Below are positions 1 to 8,285 of a stretch of DNA of 41,466 nucleotides, one piece after another. Source of the DNA: Lachnospiraceae bacterium (GTDB lineage: Bacteria; Bacillota; Clostridia; Lachnospirales; Lachnospiraceae). A model generated the notes under the pieces. The model saw only the letters and a list, made by a program, of their open reading frames with translations. It was not told the origin of the DNA and did no database searches. The stretch lies in the NCBI GenBank assembly GCA_017513125.1, contig JAFWDI010000014.1:1-41466 (forward strand). Reading direction: 5' to 3'. A program made the translations under genes and the position numbers. The stretch's first letter is position 1, and the number at the start of each line of letters is the position of its first letter.

Positions 1-34
1 GAGCTCGAATAGCTGCAATATCCTCGCGTACCCG

Positions 35-136
35 GGACGATCTGGCTCGAGTGATACACTGCGGACATGTGGTGTAAATTTATTACCTGAACGATCGTCC
101 GGATCCGGAGCATCGTTTAACCTGTCGGAAGAAAGG
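35..136 (+). other. structured leader candidate upstream of the first MATE gene
   Basis: GGACGATC at 35-42 pairs perfectly with GATCGTCC at 93-100. It encloses an inner stem (TACAC near 53-57 with GTGTA near 72-76) and lies directly before a rho-independent terminator at 138-165. An aptamer-like domain followed by a terminator is the layout of a riboswitch or attenuator. I could not match it to a known riboswitch consensus, and it could equally be the 3' end of an unseen upstream transcript. Confidence 0.35.
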
Positions 137-137
137 G

Positions 138-165
138 CTGCCGCATGCGGCAGCTCTTTTTGTCG
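138..165 (+). terminator. rho-independent terminator
   Basis: GCTGCCGC and GCGGCAGC form a perfect 8-bp inverted repeat with a two-base centre, followed by CTCTTTTTG. It either ends an upstream transcript or attenuates the MATE gene that starts at 283. It also argues against the in-frame ATG at 145, which lies inside the hairpin. Confidence 0.8.
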
Positions 166-282
166 GTTTTGCCGAAGCTCCGGTTTCTTTTTGCGGGCAA
201 TCGTGATAGCATTAGTTCTTGCAGCGTCGTGTGCCGGACGCGGCAAAGCCCGGCGCCAAGCAGCCTGAAAGACCTGGACAAC

Positions 283-1659
283 ATGAGTATTTTTCGAAAA
301 ATGACAGCAGATCAGGTGAAGGGGACGGTCTTTACCAATCGAGACCTGAGGGCATTGCTGGTGCCGCTCGTGATCGAGCAGGCGCTGGCTCTTCTGGTCG
401 GAATGGTGGACACGGTCATGGTGTCCGATGCGGGTGAGGCCGCGATCTCGGGCGTTTCGCTGGTCGACATGATCAATGTCCTGTTGTTTAACCTCCTCGC
501 AGCCTTCGCGACCGGCGGCGCCGTCGTGGTGAGCCAGTCGCTGGGAGCGAAGGACCACAGGCGCGCGGAGATGCGCGCTTCCCGGATGATCGGCCTTTGC
601 CTGATCGCCGGCGTGGGCCTTATGGTGCTGTGCCTGCTTCTGCGCGGCTCGATCATTTCCCTGTTTTTCGGCTCGATCACGCAGGAGGTGCGCGAGGCCG
701 CCCTGCTGTATTTTGTGATCACGCTGATCTCGTATCCGTTCCTCGCGGTCTATAACGCAGGCTCGGCCCTGTTCCGATCGCTCGGGAACAGCGCGGTCTC
801 GATGAAGACGAGCGTTCTGATGAACCTGATCAACGTCGTCGGAAACGCCTTCTGCATCTACTATCTGCGCATGGGTGTCGCGGGCGTGGCGGTCCCGACC
901 CTGATCAGCCGTGTGGTCGGCGCAGGGGTCATCGTCTTCCTGATGGCGAGCCGGAAGAATCCGCTGCGCATCCACGCGAAAGACATGTTCTTAGGGCACC
1001 CGAACGCGACGAAGCACATCCTGTACATCGGTATCCCTTCGGCGATCGAAAACAGTATCTTCCAGCTGGGGCGCATCATCGTCGTCAGCATGATCGCGAC
1101 GTTCGGAACCGTGCAGATCACGGCCAATGCGGTTGCCAACAACTGGGACGGGATCGGCTGTATCGTGGGCAATGCCTTTTCTTTTGCAATGGTCACGGTG
1201 ATCGGACGCTGTGTCGGCACGGGAGATATGGGCCAGGTGCGGCATTATGCGAAGAAACTGACGCGCTGGGACGGGCTGCTTCAGGGAGCGGGAAATGTGC
1301 TGATCATTCTTATCCTGCCGTTGATCCTGCGGCTCTATTCGATGAGTGCGGAAGCGGCTGCGCTGTCCTGGAAACTGATCATGATCCACGAGGTCTGCGC
1401 GATCTTCATGTGGCCGCTAGCGTTCGTATTTCCGAATATGCTGCGTGCGGCGAACGACGTCCGCTTCACGATGATCGCTTCCATCGCGTCGATGTTCGTG
1501 TTCCGTGTGGGGCTTTCCTATGTGCTCTGTGTGCGGATGGGGATGGGCGCGGTCGGCGTATGGATCGCGATGGTCATCGACTGGATCTGCCGCATCATCT
1601 GCTTCGTTTCCCGGTATCTGAGCGGAAAGTGGGAGGCGTATGCGCGGGGGCATCGCTGA
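283..1659 (+). CDS. MATE family multidrug/cation efflux transporter
   Basis: 458-residue polytopic membrane protein, normal length for the MATE family. These exporters move cationic drugs or metabolites out of the cell in exchange for Na+ or H+. The N-terminal half has the typical opening (LRALLVPLVIEQALALLVGM followed by a VDTVMVS-type motif), with about twelve hydrophobic helices in two six-helix halves. The substrate cannot be read from sequence. The frame is open back to an ATG at 145, but that codon sits in a terminator hairpin and the 46 residues it adds are basic and unlike the family, so I start at ATG 283, whose ribosome site is weak. A second, distinct MATE gene lies at 10373-11797. 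Confidence 0.9.
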   Translation: MSIFRKMTADQVKGTVFTNRDLRALLVPLVIEQALALLVGMVDTVMVSDAGEAAISGVSLVDMINVLLFNLLAAFATGGAVVVSQSLGAKDHRRAEMRASRMIGLCLIAGVGLMVLCLLLRGSIISLFFGSITQEVREAALLYFVITLISYPFLAVYNAGSALFRSLGNSAVSMKTSVLMNLINVVGNAFCIYYLRMGVAGVAVPTLISRVVGAGVIVFLMASRKNPLRIHAKDMFLGHPNATKHILYIGIPSAIENSIFQLGRIIVVSMIATFGTVQITANAVANNWDGIGCIVGNAFSFAMVTVIGRCVGTGDMGQVRHYAKKLTRWDGLLQGAGNVLIILILPLILRLYSMSAEAAALSWKLIMIHEVCAIFMWPLAFVFPNMLRAANDVRFTMIASIASMFVFRVGLSYVLCVRMGMGAVGVWIAMVIDWICRIICFVSRYLSGKWEAYARGHR

Positions 1660-1748
1660 CGGCGCCTGATCACGCACCGGGATCGGAGAATTGCGGTACA
1701 TCAACCGATCTGATAATGTGAAAGAGAATAGGAACTGCATATATTTCG

Positions 1749-1754
1749 TATAAT
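1749..1754 (+). promoter_or_regulatory. possible -10 box upstream of the XRE regulator
   Basis: TATAAT lies 177 bases before the XRE start, without a convincing -35. The leader between them holds nested inverted repeats: TGAAATC 1772-1778 with GATTTCA 1814-1820, GCAAC and GTTGC around 1796-1811, and GTCCGG 1868-1873 with CCGGAC 1880-1885. Confidence 0.35.
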
Positions 1755-1930
1755 TTTACTCAAAAGTATTGTGAAATCAAAAGAATCTCAGCAGCTGCAA
1801 CCTCCGGTTGCGCGATTTCAAGGCTGACTTTCTGGCAGGCAACTGCGGAAAACGATAGTCTCATGGTGTCCGGCAGGGACCGGACGGAGGCGGGCGGATG
1901 CCCGGGATCGTTTTCGAAGGGAGAACAGAC

Positions 1931-2938
1931 ATGATACTGGCAGATAAGATCATTGAACTCAGAAAAAAGAACGGCTGGTCGCAGGAAGAGCTCGCGGAGC
2001 TGCTGGGCGTCAGCAGGCAGGCGGTCTCCAAGTGGGAGAGCGCGCAGGCGATCCCGGACATGAATCGGGTCCTGAAGCTGTCGTCGGTCTTCGGCGTGTC
2101 GACGGACTTCCTTTTAAAGGATGAGATGGAGATGCCCGAGTCCGCGGAGCCCGGCGTCGACGCCGGCGAGCCTGCGGCGGATTTCGTGGAGACCCGTATG
2201 GTCGGCATGGAAGAGGCGAACGCGTTCATGGAATATAAGAACCGCGCGGCCGTGCGCATCGCGGCGGGCGTCCTGATGTGTATCCTTTCGCCGGTCCTGA
2301 TGCTGGTGCTGGGAGCCGTCTCGGAGGCCGGCGCGCTGCTTGTCGCGGAGAATGCAGCCGAGGCGATCGGCATGATCGTGCTGTTCCTGCTGATCGGCGG
2401 CGCGGTGGCGCTCTTCGTCACCACCGGCATTCAGGGGCACCGCTTCGAATATTTCGAGAAGGAACTGATCGAGACCGCCTACGGCGTGAGCGGCGTGGTA
2501 AAAGACCGCCGGGACAAGTTCCATCCGACGTTCGTGATGCAGCTGACGTTGGGCATCGTCCTGTGCGTGATCTCCGTCATTCCGGTCTTCTGCGGGGCGC
2601 TTCTGTTCGGTGAGGACAATGCCCTCGGCGAAGACCTCGGCGCGGCGCTCCTTCTGGTCCTGGTCGCGATCGGCGTGTTCCTGATCGTCCGCGTCTGCAT
2701 CATCAACGGCGGTTTCCAGATGCTGCTGCAGGAGGGCGAATACACCCGCGCGGAAAAGCGCGAGAATAAGAGAAACGAGCCTCTGGAGTCCGTCTACTGG
2801 GCGGCGGTCACGGCGGCATACCTGATCTGGAGCTTCATCACCATGGCGTGGCATCAGACCTGGATCATCTGGCCGATCGCGGCGGTGGGCTTCGGCGTGA
2901 TCAAGGCCATCCTGAAGATGGTGCGGCAGAGAGGATGA
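1931..2938 (+). CDS. XRE-family HTH regulator with a membrane domain
   Basis: 335 residues. Residues about 5-60 are a Cro/C1-type helix-turn-helix ([20 protein letters not shown]), which binds DNA. After an acidic linker there are about six hydrophobic segments: near 105-130, 140-165, 200-222, 235-258, then two close to the C-terminus. The regulator is therefore probably tethered to the membrane. HTH plus multi-TM architecture is common in Firmicutes, often with unknown signal. ATG 1931 is chosen because AAGGGAG lies just upstream; an in-frame ATG at 1898 has no such site. No adjacent transporter is co-transcribed and a terminator follows, so its targets are unknown. Confidence 0.88.
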   Translation: MILADKIIELRKKNGWSQEELAELLGVSRQAVSKWESAQAIPDMNRVLKLSSVFGVSTDFLLKDEMEMPESAEPGVDAGEPAADFVETRMVGMEEANAFMEYKNRAAVRIAAGVLMCILSPVLMLVLGAVSEAGALLVAENAAEAIGMIVLFLLIGGAVALFVTTGIQGHRFEYFEKELIETAYGVSGVVKDRRDKFHPTFVMQLTLGIVLCVISVIPVFCGALLFGEDNALGEDLGAALLLVLVAIGVFLIVRVCIINGGFQMLLQEGEYTRAEKRENKRNEPLESVYWAAVTAAYLIWSFITMAWHQTWIIWPIAAVGFGVIKAILKMVRQRG

Positions 2939-2983
2939 GGCGGCCGGACCGCGGAAACCTTCCGCACGGTGAATATGTACGGG

Positions 2984-3019
2984 AAACTCCCCTGCGGATC
3001 ATTCTGCGGGGGAGTTTTT
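2984..3019 (+). terminator. rho-independent terminator after the XRE gene
   Basis: AAACTCCCC at 2984-2992 pairs with GGGGAGTTT, followed by TTTTTG. The loop is about 16 bases and may itself pair (TGCGGA/TCTGCG). Confidence 0.85.
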
Positions 3020-3113
3020 GGGAACGTCTTCTTCCTGAACGACAGTCCCCCAAATGAGGTCGGTCTTTCACGCTTTTCAATGCAGCTGTATCTTTGGTAA
3101 AATTATCTTGCAA

Positions 3114-3198
3114 ACTTGTGCTGCCGGGGGACGCCGGGCTTTCATCCGGTACAGCAGACAAGTAATGTCTCCCCAAATGCTGCCATGTGCGACATGGC
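3114..3198 (+). other. structured 5' leader candidate before the HD-domain gene
   Basis: A long-range stem joins ACTTG (3114-3118) and GCTG (3120-3123) to CAGC (3152-3155) and CAAGT (3159-3163). Inside it are CCGG repeats. GGGGGAC at 3126-3132 could pair with GTCTCCCC at 3166-3173 outside the stem, giving a pseudoknot-like fold. It is followed by a perfect dyad, GCCATGT (3182-3188) and ACATGGC (3192-3198). No U-run follows. I do not recognise a riboswitch class. A weak promoter (TAAAAT at 3098-3103 with TGG before it) sits just upstream. Confidence 0.35.
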
Positions 3199-3245
3199 CT
3201 AACGATATACAAGATCCGAAACATGAGAGAATGGATGGAGGGCGT

Positions 3246-3821
3246 ATGACACCGGAAGTGTTTTTGGATATCCTGTCGCAGGCCGGAAAACTGAAGACCA
3301 CGCTTCGGCACTGCTGGCTGGAGGCGGACCGCCGCGAGAGCGTGTCGGACCACTGCTGGCGGCTGGCTCTGATGGCGATGCTGCTGGCGCCGGAGCCGGA
3401 ATTCGCTGAGACGGACATGGACCGCGTGATGCGCATGTGTTTGATCCATGATCTGGGTGAGTCTTTCACCGGGGATATTCCGGTGTTTCGAAAGCAGGAT
3501 TCGCAGGAACATGCGGAGGAGGACGTTCTGCTGAAGTGGATCGCGGGTTTTCCGGAGCCGCAGCGGGCCGAGTGGACGGCATTGCTCGCCGAGATGACTG
3601 CGATGGAGACCCGGGAAGCCCGGACGTATAAGGCACTGGATGCACTCGAGGCCCTGATCTCGCACGATGAGTCGGACATCGATACCTGGCTTCCTCTGGA
3701 ATGCGATCTGCAGCTGACGTACCGGCAGGAGAATATGAAGGTCTCGCCGTTTTTCAAAGAACTGCGGGCTTGTGTGGACGCCTGGACGCGGGCGAAGATC
3801 GCGGGATCAGGGAAGTATTGA
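3246..3821 (+). CDS. HD-domain phosphohydrolase, YfbR/HDDC2-like
   Basis: 191 residues with the HD-family metal ligands: His36 in SVSDHCWRL, His68-Asp69 in CLIHDLGE, and a later Asp in the ALDALEALISHDESD stretch. The order H...HD...D and the ESVSDH / HDLGE wording fit the HD_3 subgroup of 5'-deoxynucleotidases (YfbR, HDDC2), which dephosphorylate deoxynucleoside monophosphates. That activity is inferred from family resemblance. Start ATG 3246 follows GGAGGGCGT; an ATG at 3231 is possible but would put its first codons over that ribosome site. The aldo/keto reductase begins 15 bases downstream, so the two are probably co-transcribed. Confidence 0.82.
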   Translation: MTPEVFLDILSQAGKLKTTLRHCWLEADRRESVSDHCWRLALMAMLLAPEPEFAETDMDRVMRMCLIHDLGESFTGDIPVFRKQDSQEHAEEDVLLKWIAGFPEPQRAEWTALLAEMTAMETREARTYKALDALEALISHDESDIDTWLPLECDLQLTYRQENMKVSPFFKELRACVDAWTRAKIAGSGKY

Positions 3822-3836
3822 GAAAGGAGATCCAAG

Positions 3837-4826
3837 ATGCGATACAGACATTTCGACCGTATGGACCGCGACGTAGCGGAGATCAATGTGGGGACCTGGG
3901 GCCTCGGCGGAGACGGATACGGAGAGACGAATGACGAGGATGCAGTGCAGGCCATCCGCGCCATGCTGGACCGCGGCGTTAACGCCATCGACACAGCGCC
4001 CGCTTACGGAGACGGCCATGCCGAGGCGCTCGTGGGGCGCGCCATCGCGGGCTATGACCGGGAGAAGATCATCGTGGCGACGAAGTGCGGGATCATGAAC
4101 CACACGCTGAAGGCGAAGCGCGGTGCGGCGGGCGAGGTCCGCGACGCGTCATTCGGGAACATCCTCTATGAATGTGAGAAATCACTGCGCCGGCTGAACA
4201 CGGATTATATCGATATTCTGTATGTGCACTGGCCGGATTACGATACGCCGCTCGAGGAAACGGCGGAGGCGTTCAATGTCTTAAAGGCGGAAGGAAAGAT
4301 CCGCCACATCGGTCTGTCGAACTTCTCGCGGGAGCAGATCGAGGTGATCTCGAAGTATTGCCGGGTCGATGCATTGCAGCTTCCGTATTCGATGATCGTG
4401 CGTGAAAAAGAGGAGCTGATGCGCTGGGCGTCCGCGCAGGGTATCGACACTTTTACCTACGGTTCGCTGGGCTCCGGCATCCTGTCGGGAAAGTACCGGA
4501 CGCTGCCGGAATTCGGCCCGCGTGATCCGCGCGCCATGGGCTTTTATCCGTATTTCCGGGAGCCCGGGTTCTCGAAAGTGATGGAGCTGCTGAAAGTCCT
4601 GGACGAAGTCGCGGAGGAGACGGGCCGTCCGGTCATCGAGGTCAGCCTGAACTGGACCGCGTCGAAACCGTTCGTGTCGACGGTGCTCTGTGGTGTGCGG
4701 AATGCCGCGCAGGCCGAGGGACTCGTGCGCGCGTTCGAATGGGAGCTGACTGAAGCGCAGATCGCGAAGATTGACGCGGCGATCGGCCGCTATATCGATT
4801 TTGACGGCGGGAACGGGATGAAATAA
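3837..4826 (+). CDS. aldo/keto reductase
   Basis: 329-residue (alpha/beta)8 NADPH-dependent oxidoreductase. The full catalytic tetrad is visible: Asp52 (NAIDTAPAYG), Tyr57, Lys83 (VATKCGI) and His131 (LYVHWPD). The C-terminal cofactor region with the VLCGVRNAAQAE segment also fits. The family reduces aldehydes and ketones or runs the reverse reaction; the closest wording is the YajO/general stress protein 69 type, but the substrate is not readable. It is preceded by AAAGGAGA and lies 15 bases after the HD-domain gene. The next gene is 129 bases away and may have its own promoter. Confidence 0.9.
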   Translation: MRYRHFDRMDRDVAEINVGTWGLGGDGYGETNDEDAVQAIRAMLDRGVNAIDTAPAYGDGHAEALVGRAIAGYDREKIIVATKCGIMNHTLKAKRGAAGEVRDASFGNILYECEKSLRRLNTDYIDILYVHWPDYDTPLEETAEAFNVLKAEGKIRHIGLSNFSREQIEVISKYCRVDALQLPYSMIVREKEELMRWASAQGIDTFTYGSLGSGILSGKYRTLPEFGPRDPRAMGFYPYFREPGFSKVMELLKVLDEVAEETGRPVIEVSLNWTASKPFVSTVLCGVRNAAQAEGLVRAFEWELTEAQIAKIDAAIGRYIDFDGGNGMK

Positions 4827-4955
4827 CGGATTTCTGAATTCGAGTGACAGACTGTGCATGTTTCGCGGAAAGAGTATTTCAGCTGACAGGTGATAAAACC
4901 GATGGACGGTGCAGATCATCCGGCATGAAACGGACTACCTGGAGGGGAAGATCAT

Positions 4956-5504
4956 ATGAATAAGACCGGTGAAATGTCTGAAGTATTTATGAACGTTATT
5001 CGTTCGCGCTGCTCGACCAGAGCCTTCACGTCTGAGACCGTCAGAGAAGAGGATCTGGAGCAGATCATCGAAGCGGGAAGGACGGCTCCGATCGCCGGAG
5101 CGGATTATACCATGTCCCATATGACGGTCCTCGGGGATCCGGAGGTCCTGACCAGAATCCGCGAGGGATGCATGATGAAGCGCAAGGACGGAACTCTTGT
5201 GGATCCGCTCTACGGTGCGCAGACAATCATATTTCTGTCGGCTACCGGGCCCTCGGAAGACTGCATTGAATACTGCAATGTCGCCTGCGCGATCGAAAAC
5301 ATGTCGCTCGCAGCCACTTCTCTGGGACTGGGGAGCGTGTATTTATGGGGCTTCCTGAAAAAGCTGCGGAAGGACCCTGCGCTTCTGGAACTCCTTCGGA
5401 TCCCGGAAGGATATACGATCCTTTCGGCATTTGCTGTGGGGTATGCGAAAGATCCCATCGAGCCGCATGAGCCGAAAGGCCGCATCGGAGTGACATATTT
5501 ATGA
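4956..5504 (+). CDS. nitroreductase family flavoprotein
   Basis: 182 residues. The N-terminus has the FMN-phosphate-binding pattern RSRCSTRAFTSE, followed by LEQIIEAGRTAPIAG. The C-terminal half has NMSLAATSLGLGSVYLWGF and the final GYAKD element typical of short nitroreductases. Such enzymes are FMN dimers that reduce nitroaromatics, quinones or flavins with NAD(P)H; the physiological substrate is unknown. GGAGGGG precedes ATG 4956. Its stop overlaps the start of the metallophosphoesterase (ATGA), which indicates translational coupling. Confidence 0.88.
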   Translation: MNKTGEMSEVFMNVIRSRCSTRAFTSETVREEDLEQIIEAGRTAPIAGADYTMSHMTVLGDPEVLTRIREGCMMKRKDGTLVDPLYGAQTIIFLSATGPSEDCIEYCNVACAIENMSLAATSLGLGSVYLWGFLKKLRKDPALLELLRIPEGYTILSAFAVGYAKDPIEPHEPKGRIGVTYL

Positions 5505-6247
5505 GTTTATATGCGATCGGCGACCTGCATCTGCATTTTCAGTCGGAACTGAAGGCGCCGGGACAGCTGCATGACCGCGTATGGAAGAAGCATGAACAGA
5601 AGTTTCAGGCATATTGCGGGAAACATCTGACGGATGAGGACACGCTGGTCCTGGTCGGAGACCACAGCTGGGGAAAGAACCTGGAGCAGGCGGAAACGGA
5701 CCTGCAGTATATCTGTGACCTGCCCGGACGGAAGATCCTGACCCGGGGCAATCACGACATGTTCTGGGACGCAAATAAGACCGCCTCGCTGAATGCGCGG
5801 TATGCCGGGAAACTGGAATTCCTGCAGGGAAATTACTATACGTATCGGGACTATGCGCTCGTCGGGACGAAGGGTTTTACGTTCGAGGGACCGTTCCGGG
5901 TCGACCGGCGCGGCCGCATCGTTGACTGGGACGACGCGGCGGAAGAGCACGCGAAGAAGATCGTGGAGCGCGAGCTGAAGCGCCTGCGGGATTCTTTTGA
6001 GGCGGCGTCCCGGGACGGATATCGGAAGTTCATCATGTTCCTGCACTATCCGCCCACCAGCGTGATCGAAGAGGAGAGCGGCTTTACGCGGATGGCCGAG
6101 GAGTACCGTGTGGAGCAGGTGATCTATGCGCACTGCCATGGTGAGGCCAGGTTCCATGACAGCATCGAGGGGATGTTTCATGACATCCGCTACAGCCTGG
6201 TCTCGGGGGACTTCCTGAAATGGCGGCCGTATAAGGTGCTGGACTGA
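5501..6247 (+). CDS. calcineurin-like metallophosphoesterase
   Basis: 248 residues with the five metal-binding blocks of the family in order: GDLHLH (Asp8, His10), LVGDHSWG, GNHD, a lone His in MFLHYPP, and AHCHG (variant of GHxH). It should hydrolyse phosphomonoesters or diesters with a two-metal centre. The substrate (protein, nucleotide or other) is not indicated. It starts inside the stop codon of the nitroreductase gene (4-base overlap), so the two are made together. No signal peptide is seen, so it is cytoplasmic. Confidence 0.87.
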   Translation: MSLYAIGDLHLHFQSELKAPGQLHDRVWKKHEQKFQAYCGKHLTDEDTLVLVGDHSWGKNLEQAETDLQYICDLPGRKILTRGNHDMFWDANKTASLNARYAGKLEFLQGNYYTYRDYALVGTKGFTFEGPFRVDRRGRIVDWDDAAEEHAKKIVERELKRLRDSFEAASRDGYRKFIMFLHYPPTSVIEEESGFTRMAEEYRVEQVIYAHCHGEARFHDSIEGMFHDIRYSLVSGDFLKWRPYKVLD

Positions 6248-6306
6248 CGGACAGCACGAAAAGGCGGAACGCGCCGGGTACGATCGGGCCCGGGTATAAA
6301 AATCGA

Positions 6307-6335
6307 TTGTCATATCGTGCCTCAGCTGATAAGAT
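6307..6335 (+). promoter_or_regulatory. sigma-70 type promoter for the glycine riboswitch transcript
   Basis: TTGTCA (6307-6312), 17-base spacer, TAAGAT (6330-6335). Transcription would begin near 6342, about 60 bases before the glycine aptamer. Confidence 0.6.
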
Positions 6336-6402
6336 AACGCTTGCGAAAATCAAATATGCGGATGCTGCCAGAACGGATCCTTCCCGACCGGCAGCGGAGC
6401 AC

Positions 6403-6485
6403 CTCTGGAGAATCCCGTTCAGTCGGGTGCCGAAGGGGCAAGCGCGGCGCGTGCCGCGTGAATCTCTCAGGCCAAAAGGACAGAG
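6403..6485 (+). ncRNA. glycine riboswitch (single aptamer)
   Basis: The aptamer is closed by CTCTG (6403-6407) pairing with CAGAG (6481-6485). Inside are the conserved glycine-aptamer blocks: GGAGA, then GTGCCGAAGGGGCAAGC, then AATCTCTCAGGCCAAAAGGAC. It precedes a terminator at 6551-6582 and an AGCS amino-acid symporter. Glycine riboswitches control gcv operons and glycine/alanine carriers. No second complete aptamer is visible, so this is probably a singlet. A flanking stem, GCTGCC near 6364 with GGCAGC near 6391, may support the fold. Confidence 0.94.
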
Positions 6486-6550
6486 CTTTTGATCAGCAGC
6501 CGCAGGCGCGGGCAGGCGTATCGCGCAGCGGGCTGAACACGAGGTGTCGA

Positions 6551-6582
6551 ACCGGATTCTCTCATGAGGATCCGGTTTTTTT
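6551..6582 (+). terminator. intrinsic terminator of the glycine riboswitch
   Basis: ACCGGATTCTC pairs with GAGGATCCGGT around a TCAT loop (11 bp with one U-G), followed by seven T. It sits between the aptamer and the symporter gene, so it is the likely expression platform. Whether glycine switches the gene on or off cannot be decided by eye. Confidence 0.88.
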
Positions 6583-6658
6583 CATACGGCGTTTTCGCGC
6601 GACATCACGGCCTCGGCATTACTTCGTCCGAAGGTACTACCGGCTAAGGGGAACTTGT

Positions 6659-8059
6659 ATGCAGACACTTTCGAACATTGTCAACACCATTGTGGGAGGC
6701 GTGAACAACGTCCTCTGGAACTACCTGCTGCTGATCCTGCTGGTCGGCACGGGCGTGTTCTTCACGATCCGCACCCGCTTCGTCCAGATCCGCAGGTTCG
6801 GCGCCGCCATGAAGCGCGTCTTCGGCGGCATCAAACTGCACGGCGATAAGGCAGGAAAGGAAGGCATGAGCTCGTTCCAAGCCCTGGCAACCGCCATCGC
6901 GGCACAGGTCGGCACGGGCAATGTCGCCGGCTGCGCCACCGCGCTCGTCTCCGGCGGTCCCGGCGCCATCTTCTGGATGTGGGTCGCGGCGTTTTTCGGC
7001 ATGGCGACCATTTACGGCGAGGCGTTCCTCGCGCAGATCACGAAGACCCGCGATAAGGAAGGCCACGTCATCGGCGGCCCGGTCTTCTATATCCACAAGG
7101 CCTTCGGCGAGAAGGGCTTCGGAAAGTTCCTGGCGGTGTTTTTCTCGATCGCGATCATCATTGCCCTCGGTTTCATGGGCAATATGGTCCAGTCGAACTC
7201 CATCGGCGACGCTTTCTTCACGGCGTTCGGCGTGCCGAAGATCGCGGTGGGCATCGCGGTCGCGGCTGTGGCGGCGGTCATTTTCATCGGCGGCATCGGG
7301 CGTATCGCCTCGGTCACCGAAAAGATCGTCCCGATCATGGCGGCGCTTTACATCGTGGGCAGCCTGGTCGTGATCATCATCAATGTGCGTGCGGTCCCCG
7401 GCGCTTTCGCCTCCATCTTCGTGGGCGCGTTCAGCCCCCGCGCGGTCGGCGGTGCGGTCGCGGGCATCGCGGTGCGTCAGGCCATCCGTTACGGTGTGGC
7501 GCGCGGCCTGTTCTCGAATGAGGCCGGCATGGGCTCGACCCCGCACGCGCATGCGATGGCGAAGGTCGACACTCCGGAGCATCAGGGCGAGACCGCCATG
7601 GTCGGCGTGTTCATCGATACGTTCGTCGTGCTGACATTGACCGCGCTGGTCATCCTGACTTCGGGCGTTCTGAACGGCATGATCGAGAGCGGCATCAGCG
7701 GCATCCCCGTGGCACAGGCCGCATTTTCCACGGGCTTCGGCTCGCGGATCGGTCCCGCGTTCGTGGCGATCTGTCTGCTGTTCTTCGCATTTTCGACCAT
7801 CATCGGGTGGTACTTCTTCGCGAAGACGAACATTACCATCCTTTTCGGGAAGAAGGGCGTTCTGCCGTTCACGGTCATCGCGCTGTTCTTCATCCTGCTG
7901 GGTTCGGTCCTGAAGGTGAACCTGGTGTGGGACCTGTCCGATATGTTCAACGGCCTCATGGTCATTCCGAACCTGATCGCGCTGATCGCGCTGTCCGGTC
8001 TGGTCGCAAAGGCCGCGATCGACGGGCACAGGAAACGTGAGGGTGAGAAGATCCGCTGA
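6659..8059 (+). CDS. sodium:alanine/glycine symporter, AGCS family
   Basis: 466-residue polytopic carrier that takes up glycine or alanine with Na+. Family signatures are clear: FQALATAIAAQVGTGNVAG near residue 78, SGGPGAIFWMWVAAFFGM, and ARGLFSNEAGMGSTPHAHA near residue 280. The start is ATG 6659 with AAGGGG upstream. The frame is open further back, but that part is riboswitch RNA, not protein. The preceding glycine aptamer implies that glycine is the regulating and probably the transported ligand. A terminator follows at 8090. Confidence 0.95.
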   Translation: MQTLSNIVNTIVGGVNNVLWNYLLLILLVGTGVFFTIRTRFVQIRRFGAAMKRVFGGIKLHGDKAGKEGMSSFQALATAIAAQVGTGNVAGCATALVSGGPGAIFWMWVAAFFGMATIYGEAFLAQITKTRDKEGHVIGGPVFYIHKAFGEKGFGKFLAVFFSIAIIIALGFMGNMVQSNSIGDAFFTAFGVPKIAVGIAVAAVAAVIFIGGIGRIASVTEKIVPIMAALYIVGSLVVIIINVRAVPGAFASIFVGAFSPRAVGGAVAGIAVRQAIRYGVARGLFSNEAGMGSTPHAHAMAKVDTPEHQGETAMVGVFIDTFVVLTLTALVILTSGVLNGMIESGISGIPVAQAAFSTGFGSRIGPAFVAICLLFFAFSTIIGWYFFAKTNITILFGKKGVLPFTVIALFFILLGSVLKVNLVWDLSDMFNGLMVIPNLIALIALSGLVAKAAIDGHRKREGEKIR

Positions 8060-8089
8060 TCGGTTCGCCGGTACGGACAGAGATAACAG

Positions 8090-8128
8090 ATTGCAGGTGA
8101 TCCATGGGATCATCTGCAATTTTTCTTT
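8090..8128 (+). terminator. rho-independent terminator after the AGCS gene
   Basis: GATTGCAGGTGATC pairs with GATCATCTGCAAT around CATG, followed by TTTTTCTTTT. Confidence 0.88.
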
Positions 8129-8285
8129 TCCGGATCCAGAGGTATGCGGTCTGCTTTTTATGCGGCCTGAAACTGGATAAAAAACGATGCTCAAAAAATG
8201 TATATGCGAACCGGGGTAATGGAGTAAAATGGTATACATACAGATCGAGAGGTTATCTGTTATTAAAGCATAAGGAGATCAAAAA

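Noticed and set aside
145..282. N-terminal extension of the first MATE protein
   Set aside because: The ATG at 145 lies in a terminator hairpin and the extension does not resemble MATE proteins.
6341..6658. N-terminal extension of the AGCS symporter
   Set aside because: This stretch is the glycine riboswitch and its terminator; the symporter has its own ribosome site before 6659.
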